64,000 bases of DNA, taken from Chitinophaga niabensis (lineage in GTDB: Bacteria > Bacteroidota > Bacteroidia > Chitinophagales > Chitinophagaceae). Each line of letters opens with the position of its first letter. Position 1 is the stretch's first letter. This document shows positions 26,240 to 33,600 of the stretch, in pieces. The notes under the pieces were generated by a model that had not been told where the DNA came from, ran no database searches, and was given only the letters and a program-made list of their open reading frames with translations. The stretch spans positions 2,795,001 to 2,859,000 of the forward strand of contig NZ_CP154260.1 of the NCBI RefSeq assembly GCF_039545795.1, read 5' to 3'. The position numbers and the translations under genes were made by a program.

Positions 26240-27505
26240 ATGAACCAGAAAAAGACATTACATGAAGACTGGATCGCCGTGATCCTGGCATTCATCAGCA
26301 TTGCGCTGATCTGCGGGGGCCTTCATCCCGCGATGCCAAAATTTGAATGGAACGATGGCAACACCCTGCTGGCAAAACTTACAGACAGCGGTAACCTGGG
26401 CAGGATAGGCGGCCTTTTCCTTTGGGTGCTGGGCAGCCTTTTCATCGCCTTCTTATTAAGCGGTAAACGTATCAGCTGGCAACTCGTCACTGGCCTGGTG
26501 GCAGTGATGGCCATTTCCATGTTTGCGCAGGTGATCACCGGCAACAGCTGGGTGAAAGGCCTGGGTATTGAGATCGTATTGTTCAGCCTGCTGCTGGGCC
26601 TCTTTATCAGCAATGTGCTTGGCGTACCGGAGTGGCTAAAGCCGGTGCTGCAAACAGAGCTTTTCATCAAAACAGGATTGGTGCTGCTGGGCTCCGGTAT
26701 TATCTTCCAGGAGTTGATCAAGGGCGGCGGATTAGGTGTTATGCAATCCATCGTGGTGGTATTCACCGTATGGTATTTCACTTTCTGGCTCTGTAAAAAA
26801 TTCAAACTGGATGATGAGTTCAGGATGATGATCTCCAGCGCAGTATCTATCTGCGGCGTATCTGCCGCTATTGCCACTTCCGGCGCCATTGAAGGAGATA
26901 ATAAAAAACTCTCGCATGTTATATCGCTGGTATTGATCGTAGCCATTCCCATGATGATCTTTATGCCGTATGTGGCCGTATGGATGGACATGTCTCCTGC
27001 CGTAGCAGGTGCCTGGCTGGGCGGTACCATTGATACTTCAGGCGCAGTAGTAGCGGCCGGCACCATGCTGGGCGAAGAAGCGCTGAAGTATGCCACACTG
27101 GTGAAGTTCTCGCAGAACGTATTACTGGGGCTGGCAGCTTTCTTCATTTCTATATGGTGGTCTTACTCCAAGAAGGAGACCAATCAACCTAAACCGGGCT
27201 TACGCACTATCTGGGACCGTTTTCCCAAATTTGTACTGGGCTTCATTGTGGTATCCCTCATATTTTCATTTGTGTTGCCGGGTGGATTGGTGAAAGAAGT
27301 GAAAGGCAATATCAAAGACCTGCAAACCTGCTTCTTTGCGTTGGCATTTGCCTGCATAGGGTTGGAAACAAAATTCACAGATATCTTCAAAATGGAGAAC
27401 GGGCGGCCTGCCATGGCATTCATCATTGCGCAGGTGTTCAATATTCTTGTAACATTAGGCATTGCTTACCTCGTATTTGGCGGCGTGCTTTTCGAAAAGC
27501 CTTAA
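26240..27505 (+). CDS. YeiH-family putative sulfate exporter
   Basis: This 421-aa membrane protein of the YeiH/YadS (Cons_hypoth698) family has about 11 predicted helices and the conserved runs LLGSGIIFQELI, ISSAVSICGVSAAIATSGAI and GAWLGGTIDTSGAVVAAGTM. The family is annotated as putative sulfate exporter, though firm transport data are few. It lies behind the SpmA/B-type gene and ends at a strong terminator. Confidence 0.85.
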   Translation: MNQKKTLHEDWIAVILAFISIALICGGLHPAMPKFEWNDGNTLLAKLTDSGNLGRIGGLFLWVLGSLFIAFLLSGKRISWQLVTGLVAVMAISMFAQVITGNSWVKGLGIEIVLFSLLLGLFISNVLGVPEWLKPVLQTELFIKTGLVLLGSGIIFQELIKGGGLGVMQSIVVVFTVWYFTFWLCKKFKLDDEFRMMISSAVSICGVSAAIATSGAIEGDNKKLSHVISLVLIVAIPMMIFMPYVAVWMDMSPAVAGAWLGGTIDTSGAVVAAGTMLGEEALKYATLVKFSQNVLLGLAAFFISIWWSYSKKETNQPKPGLRTIWDRFPKFVLGFIVVSLIFSFVLPGGLVKEVKGNIKDLQTCFFALAFACIGLETKFTDIFKMENGRPAMAFIIAQVFNILVTLGIAYLVFGGVLFEKP

Positions 27506-27509
27506 TAAT

Positions 27510-27543
27510 AAAAAGGGTAGCATGATCTGCTACCCTTTTTTTA
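27510..27543. terminator. Strong bidirectional terminator
   Basis: A perfect stem AAAAGGGTAGCA / TGCTACCCTTTT with loop TGATC and a T run lies between the convergent YeiH-like and thiamine-binding genes. Confidence 0.9.
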
Positions 27544-27546
27544 TCA

Positions 27547-27843
27547 TTAATCGTATTTCCCTGTTTTATCCTCAATGCTCACATCTCCCCCGCTATTGTT
27601 CTGTATCTTCATAAACACCAGGATCTGCCCGGCACCGGCCTTAAAACACACTTCCTGTGCCTGCTTCACTACTTCCATCAACTGATCGTAAGTACCTTCC
27701 ATCACTGTTTCAAAAGGGCATACCCTGTACTTCACGCCGGAATTATGGATCACGGCAATGGCTTCGTCTACAACGGCGTATACTTTATCCGCCGCTACCT
27801 GGGGCAGGATCTGCAACGCCAGGTTGATTGTATGATTATGCAT
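27547..27843 (-). CDS. Thiamine-binding-family protein (DUF77/MTH1187 type)
   Basis: This 98-aa ferredoxin-like protein has the family marks NLALQILPQ at the start and the FETVMEGTYDQLMEVVKQAQE segment. Members form tetramers and bind thiamine or related ligands at subunit interfaces. It follows the GNAT-nitrilase gene by 5 nt, so the two are co-transcribed. Role in this organism unknown. Confidence 0.85.
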   Translation of the reverse strand: MHNHTINLALQILPQVAADKVYAVVDEAIAVIHNSGVKYRVCPFETVMEGTYDQLMEVVKQAQEVCFKAGAGQILVFMKIQNNSGGDVSIEDKTGKYD

Positions 27844-27848
27844 ATGGT

Positions 27849-29372
27849 CTATTTTTTCTTTAATACTACTTCGTACAGGTCATGCCGCATATCCTTCAGT
27901 GTTTGCACACTGCCAAAGGCATGCAGCTCTTTTAATAATACAAGGTCCACATCCGCCACCACGATCATTTCTGTATTGGGTGTGGCATCAGCCTTTACAC
28001 CTGTTACCGGAAAGGCAAAATCAGAAGGTGTGAGCACTGCGGATTGCGCATATTGAAGGTCCATATTCGATACCCTGGGCAGGTTACCCACACAACCGGC
28101 AATGGCTACGTAACATTCATTCTCCACGGCCCTGGCCTGTGCGCAGAAACGCACACGGTTGTAACCATTCTGCGTATCTGTGAGGAAAGGTACAAACAGT
28201 ATCTGCATCCCCTGCTTTGCCAGTATGCGGCCCAGTTCAGGGAACTCCACATCGTAACAGATCAGGATGCCTACCTTGCCACAATCCGTGTCAAACACAT
28301 GAATGTCGCTCCCGCCTTTCATGCCCCAGGCATTTACCTCGCTGGGTGTTGGGTGTATTTTGATGTAATGGTCCCAGGTACCATCCCTGCGGCAGAGATA
28401 GGAAATGTTATACAACTGCTCTTCTATCACAATGGGCATAGTGCCTGTAATGATATTCACATTATACGCTACCGCCAGTTTTGAAAATTCACCTCTTAAC
28501 CGTTCCGTGTATTTGGCAAGCCCCCTGATAGCTGCAGCAGGCCCCAGTTGATTAAATTCAAGCATCAGGGGCGCGTTGAAGAATTCCGGGAACACCGCAA
28601 AATCTGCTTCATAATCACTCACCGCATCTACAAAGAACTCCATCTGTTCCAGCATACCCTCAATTCCCTTGTACGCACGCATCTGCCATTGCACCAGGCC
28701 AATCCGCACTGTCGATTTATTGTAGCGGATGGTGTCCTGATCTTTCTCATAATAGATATTATACCACTGCAGGAGCGTAGCAAAACCTTTGGAGGCCTGG
28801 TCCATGGGCAGGTAGTTACGCAGTATCTTTTTAACAATAAAATCATTGGAGAACTGGAAAGTAAGCGTAGGATCATAGATCTCTTTATCGCGCACCTTTT
28901 CAATATACTCCCTGGGTGTTAGCTGTTCCGCATATTTTTCATAATTGGGAATACGGCCGCCCGCCACAATACCCTCCAGGTTGAGGCGCTCACACAATAC
29001 TTTACGTACATCGTACAGCCTGCGTGCAAGGCGTTTACCGCGGTAATCCGGGTTCACAAAAACTTCTATGCCATAAAGGATATCTCCTTTGGGATTATGT
29101 GTACTAAAGGTATAATACCCGGTGATCTGCTCATAGGTATGGTCATCCCCATACTTTTCATAATCCACAATGATAGACAGTGCACAGCCTACCACCTTAC
29201 CGTTCACGGTTACGGCTATCTGACCTTCCGGGAATAATTCAATCAGCCGCTGAATAGTACCCTCGCGCCAGTAACTCCCCTGCATATCCGAATATGCCGA
29301 TACCATGGACTCTTTCAGGTCCTTATAATCCTCTGCCGTCAACAGACGGACTTCAATCGTTTCTTCTGCCAT
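27849..29372 (-). CDS. Fused GNAT acetyltransferase and carbon-nitrogen hydrolase
   Basis: This 507-aa protein starts at ATG 29372 (MAEETIEVRLLTAED). A longer frame to 29546 would run 102 nt into the divergent glycosyltransferase gene. Residues 1-215 form a GNAT domain (acetyl-CoA loop VNPDYRGKRLARRLYD). Residues 222-505 form a nitrilase-superfamily domain with Glu263 (FPEF), Lys338 (IKIHP) and Cys372 (ICYDVEFPE). This fusion is known in Bacteroidota and other bacteria, but its reaction is unclear; an amide hydrolase coupled to N-acetylation is plausible. Confidence 0.88.
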   Translation of the reverse strand: MAEETIEVRLLTAEDYKDLKESMVSAYSDMQGSYWREGTIQRLIELFPEGQIAVTVNGKVVGCALSIIVDYEKYGDDHTYEQITGYYTFSTHNPKGDILYGIEVFVNPDYRGKRLARRLYDVRKVLCERLNLEGIVAGGRIPNYEKYAEQLTPREYIEKVRDKEIYDPTLTFQFSNDFIVKKILRNYLPMDQASKGFATLLQWYNIYYEKDQDTIRYNKSTVRIGLVQWQMRAYKGIEGMLEQMEFFVDAVSDYEADFAVFPEFFNAPLMLEFNQLGPAAAIRGLAKYTERLRGEFSKLAVAYNVNIITGTMPIVIEEQLYNISYLCRRDGTWDHYIKIHPTPSEVNAWGMKGGSDIHVFDTDCGKVGILICYDVEFPELGRILAKQGMQILFVPFLTDTQNGYNRVRFCAQARAVENECYVAIAGCVGNLPRVSNMDLQYAQSAVLTPSDFAFPVTGVKADATPNTEMIVVADVDLVLLKELHAFGSVQTLKDMRHDLYEVVLKKK

Positions 29373-29395
29373 AATTATAGGAAAGTTAAGAAAAT

Positions 29396-29413
29396 TATAT
29401 TTGCTTACATTTG
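29396..29413 (+). promoter_or_regulatory. Two tandem -7 elements upstream of the EPS-side glycosyltransferase
   Basis: TATATTTG (29396-29403) and TACATTTG (29406-29413) both match TAnnTTTG, 10 nt apart, 31-41 nt before the start at 29445. No clear -33 box. Either or both could be used. Confidence 0.45.
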
Positions 29414-29444
29414 TGCCTGATTTTTCCCCCATCCTTCCAACTTT

Positions 29445-30632
29445 ATGATCATTCAGAACAGAGACATTGTAATCGTAGGTCTGCAGCCCTGGTATACCAA
29501 AATAGGGAGCAATTGCAAGAACATCGCACTGGAGTTTGCCAAACATAACAGGATATTATACGTCAACTCAGCATTAGACCGCCGTACGGTGATGATGAGC
29601 AGCAAAGACCCTGACATTGCCGAGCATATACAGATCTCTAAAGGAAATGGAGAAAACCTGCGCAAAGTGCAGGATAATTTCTGGAACCTCTACCCTAAAC
29701 GTATACTGGAATCCATCAGCTTTCTGCCTTTCACCGGCGCTTTTAAGCTGGGTAACCGGCTCAACAATAAAAGGTTTGCCGCAGACATTCAGGAAGCCGT
29801 GGACCAACTGGGCTTTAAGGACATCCTCCTCTTCAACGACAATGATATCTACCGCGGCTATTACCTGAAAGAAATGCTAAAGCCGGCCAAATACATTTAC
29901 TATAGCCGGGATAACCTGGTAGCTATGGATTTCTGGAAGAAACATGGCAGTAAACTGGAACCGAAACATATTGCCAAGGCAGATGTATGCGTAGCCAATT
30001 CCCTCTACCTCACAGAAATGCTGCTGCAGTATAACAAAAACAGCCATTACGTGGGCCAGGGTTGCGACCTGCGCTTATTTGATCCGGCAAAAGCCCTGGA
30101 TAAACCGGCGGAACTGGTTGGGCTGAAAGGGCCGGTGATCGGGTATGTTGGCGCATTAACAGCTATGCGCATAGATCCCGCCATATTAATGTACATCAGC
30201 CGGGAAAGACCGGATTGGAATGTGATACTCGTAGGACCGGAGGATGAAGTGTTTCAGCAATCCGCCCTGCATCAGCAACCGAACGTACATTTCCTTGGGC
30301 GGAAAGACATGTCAGCACTGCCTTCCTTCCTGCAGCATTTTGATGTATGCCTCAACCCACAGTTAGTGAATCCCATCACCATTGGTAATTATCCTTTAAA
30401 GATAGATGAATACCTGGCCATGGGTAAACCTTCTGTGGCAACGGCTACCAAAACCATGGAGCTGTTTAAAGATTATGTGCATCTGGCCGGTTCCGTAGAA
30501 GAATATGTGCCGCTGATAGAAAAAGCATTGCAGGAAAATGATCCTGCATTAACAGCCGCAAGGATAGCATTTGCACGATCGCATACCTGGGAGAATTCAG
30601 TGGGGGATATTTATAAAGCAATAAACGCATAA
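29445..30632 (+). CDS. Glycosyltransferase, GT-B fold (GT4-like)
   Basis: This 395-aa GT-B enzyme has an N-terminal acceptor domain (about 1-185, VIVGLQPWYTKIGSNCKNIA) and a C-terminal nucleotide-sugar domain (about 200-390) with GPVIGYVGALTAMRID, VHFLGRKDMSALPSFLQHFDVCLNP and KIDEYLAMGKPSVATAT. It resembles TuaH/WbpY-like glycosyltransferases. It is divergent from the GNAT-nitrilase gene and convergent with the giant PKD protein. The position at the left edge of the EPS region suggests it adds a sugar to the repeat unit, but it is not in the main operons. Confidence 0.85.
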   Translation: MIIQNRDIVIVGLQPWYTKIGSNCKNIALEFAKHNRILYVNSALDRRTVMMSSKDPDIAEHIQISKGNGENLRKVQDNFWNLYPKRILESISFLPFTGAFKLGNRLNNKRFAADIQEAVDQLGFKDILLFNDNDIYRGYYLKEMLKPAKYIYYSRDNLVAMDFWKKHGSKLEPKHIAKADVCVANSLYLTEMLLQYNKNSHYVGQGCDLRLFDPAKALDKPAELVGLKGPVIGYVGALTAMRIDPAILMYISRERPDWNVILVGPEDEVFQQSALHQQPNVHFLGRKDMSALPSFLQHFDVCLNPQLVNPITIGNYPLKIDEYLAMGKPSVATATKTMELFKDYVHLAGSVEEYVPLIEKALQENDPALTAARIAFARSHTWENSVGDIYKAINA

Positions 30633-30670
30633 AGTAAAAAGCGGGACCTATGAGTCCCGCTTTTTACTTT
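30631..30670. terminator. Long bidirectional terminator
   Basis: A perfect 17-bp stem (AAAGTAAAAAGCGGGAC at 30631-30647 and its complement at 30654-30670) with loop CTATGA overlaps the 3' ends of both convergent genes, reaching the first base of the giant gene's stop codon. The A/T flanks serve as U tracts in both directions. Confidence 0.9.
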
Positions 30671-33600
30671 TATTTATTTCCGATCTTGACGAACTTCTCC
30701 GTCCATTTCTTAAAGTTAGTTCCTACCACATTTAAGATATAATGGCCATTCGGCAATTCGTTCACCGGAATATCCTCCTGCAACCTGTCAATAAAGTTGG
30801 TAGAGAATTGTTTCCAGAGCTTACCGCTGATATCGTAGATCTCAATATTCACTTTATAGTTCCCTTTCCGCTGAATGTTCAGCCTTGCAAAAGTGCTCAC
30901 GGGGTTAGGCGTCAGGCTCGCTGTATCGCCTTTGGAACTGTTACTCTCCTCCAGCACCCGCACATTAAAGGAAGCAGTTGTTTTGGCGCCTTTATTATCC
31001 GTTACCGCCAGCTGGAATACATACTCTCCTTTGACCAGGCCGGTAATAGCAGTCTGGGCTTTTTGCGCATCCCAGATCCGGCTGTTGTTAGGGCCGGTCA
31101 GTTGTATCCACTCATAAGTGCTGATGGTTCCATCACTGTCAGTAGATGCTGAACCGTTCACCTGGATGCTGTTATCCGGCAATGTGATCTCCAGGTTTCC
31201 CTGTGTTACGGCCACCGGTGGTTTGTTTTCAGGTGTTTGTGCCGGTAATACAGAAACAGTTACTCTTGCAGTAGCAGTGGCATTGGTATTATCCGTTACC
31301 GTCAGTTCAAATATATACTGGCCTTCTGTTGTAAGTTCTGTGATAGCAGTGCTCATAGCATTCGGTGAACCGATGGTGCCGGAGGCTCCGCTGATCTTCT
31401 TCCAGCTATAGCTTACAATCGTGCCGTCTTCGTCCGTAGAGGAACTACCATCCAGTGAAGTACCTGTTACCGGCAGTATGAGGGTAAGATTACCATTCAC
31501 TCTGGCCGTGGGCAGTTTATTCGCCGGTGTGTTCACCACTACTTTCACCTGTACAGAACTGCTGGCGTTGCCGTTATCTTTTACGGTTAATTCAAAAATG
31601 TATTGGCCTGCTGCTGTGAGGTTCGTAATGTCCGTTCTTGCAGCTGAAGGCGCTGCAATGGTTCCGGTAACCGGGCCGCTCAATTGTTTCCAGGCATAGG
31701 AAACAATGCTGCCATCCAGGTCCACTGAAGGGCTGCCATCCAATGTAGCAGTAGTTACAGGCAGCGTGATATTTACATCGCCGCTGGTTTGTGCTACCGG
31801 CGGTTTATTGATCACTTCCGGATTCACGGTGATGGTAACATTACTGGAAGCACTTAAGCCTTCGTTATCTGTTACGGTGAGTTCATAAACATATACACCA
31901 TCCAGCGTATAACCTGTTACGGTTGTTCTGCTTGCATTGGTCACTGTGATATTGCCACCAGCCGGGCCACCCAGTTTTCTCCAGGAATAACCCGCGATGC
32001 TGCCATCAGGATCAGATGAGGCAGAACCATCCAGTTGCACACTGTTCACCGGTAAGGTGATAGTGGTATTGAAACCCGCCCTTGCCACAGGTGGCTGATT
32101 TGCCCCGCCGGACACTACCACCACTTTTATCTGGTCTGTGGCGGATGCACCTGCATTGTCTTTCACACTTAACTGGTATACATATTCACCTGCAATCGTT
32201 AATCCTGTAACGGTGGTCCTGCCCGCTGCCGGTGTAGTAATAGTCCCTGCTGCAGGACCGCTCACTTTCGTCCAGGCGTATGTGGCAATAGAACCATCAG
32301 GGTCAGAAGAAGATAAGCCATCCAGTTGTGCGGTACTTGTTGGCAGTGTAATGGAAATATCGGCACCGGCATTGGCAACAGGCAGTTTATTTTCGCCTGG
32401 CAATACGGTGATCTTCACATAGTCTGTTTCCCTGGCACCCGTATTATCTTTCACCTCTAACTGGAACAGGTAATCTCCGGGAAGTGTTAAACCGGTAACA
32501 TTCGTTTTGCTGGTAGAAGGGCTACCGATATTACCTGCGGCAGGGCCGCTGATCTTCGTCCAGTTATAATAAGTGATCGTACCATCCGGATCTGTAGAAG
32601 CAGAACCATCCAGTTGCACGGTATTCGCAGGCAGGGTGATGGTAATATCTGCACCTGCATTAGAAACTGGTTTTTGGTTGGCAGCAGCTTTCACCGTGAT
32701 CGTAACATTGCTGGAAGTACTTAATCCCTGGTTATCTGTTACGGTCAGTTCATAAACATAACTACCATCCAGTGTATACCCTGTTACCGTTGTTTTATCC
32801 GCATTCGCAGTGGTGATCGTACCACTTGCAGGGCCACCGAGTTTCTTCCATGAATAGGCCGCAATAGTGCCATCAGGGTCTGAAGAAGTGGAACCATCCA
32901 GTAGTACATTATTCACTGGTAATGTAATGGTGGTATTAAAACCAGCTTTGGCAACAGGCGGTTGGTTGGATCCGCCGGCTATTACAACCACTTTTACCTG
33001 GTCTGTAACAGTAGTGCCGCCGTTATCCTTCACACTTAATTCATACACATATTCACCTGCAACGGTTAAACCTGTGATCGTTGTTTTATTGGCACTGGCG
33101 GTGGTAATGTCACCTCCCGCAGGGCCGCTGATCTTCGTCCAGGCATAAGTGGTAATGGTACCATCCGGATCAGCAGAAGCCGAGCCGTCCAGTTGTGCGG
33201 TATTGGCAGGGAGGATCACCGTTACATCTGCACCGGCATTGGCAACAGGGGGTTTGTTCACCGGTGCTTCCGCTACCGTTACTTTTACCTGTGCGGTAGC
33301 TGTACCGCCACTGTTATCTGTTACCGTTAATTCATACAAATAATCACCGGCAATGGTTAAACCGGTAACAGCGGTCTTATTCGCATTTGCAGTGCTGATA
33401 GCACCTGCAGCAGGACCGCTGATCTTCAGCCAGGCATAAGTACTGATGGTACCATCCGGATCAGCAGAAGCAGATCCATCCAGTTGTGCTGTATTTGTTG
33501 GCAGTGTTATGTTCACATTCGCACCTGCATTGGCAACGGGCAGTTTGTTGGCAGAGGGCAATACCGTCACTTTCACCTGGTCAGTAGCACTGGTACCGCC

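Noticed and set aside
29373..29546. 58-residue N-terminal extension of the GNAT-nitrilase protein
   Set aside because: It would overlap the divergent glycosyltransferase by 102 nt and adds non-GNAT sequence; ATG 29372 starts at the conserved domain.
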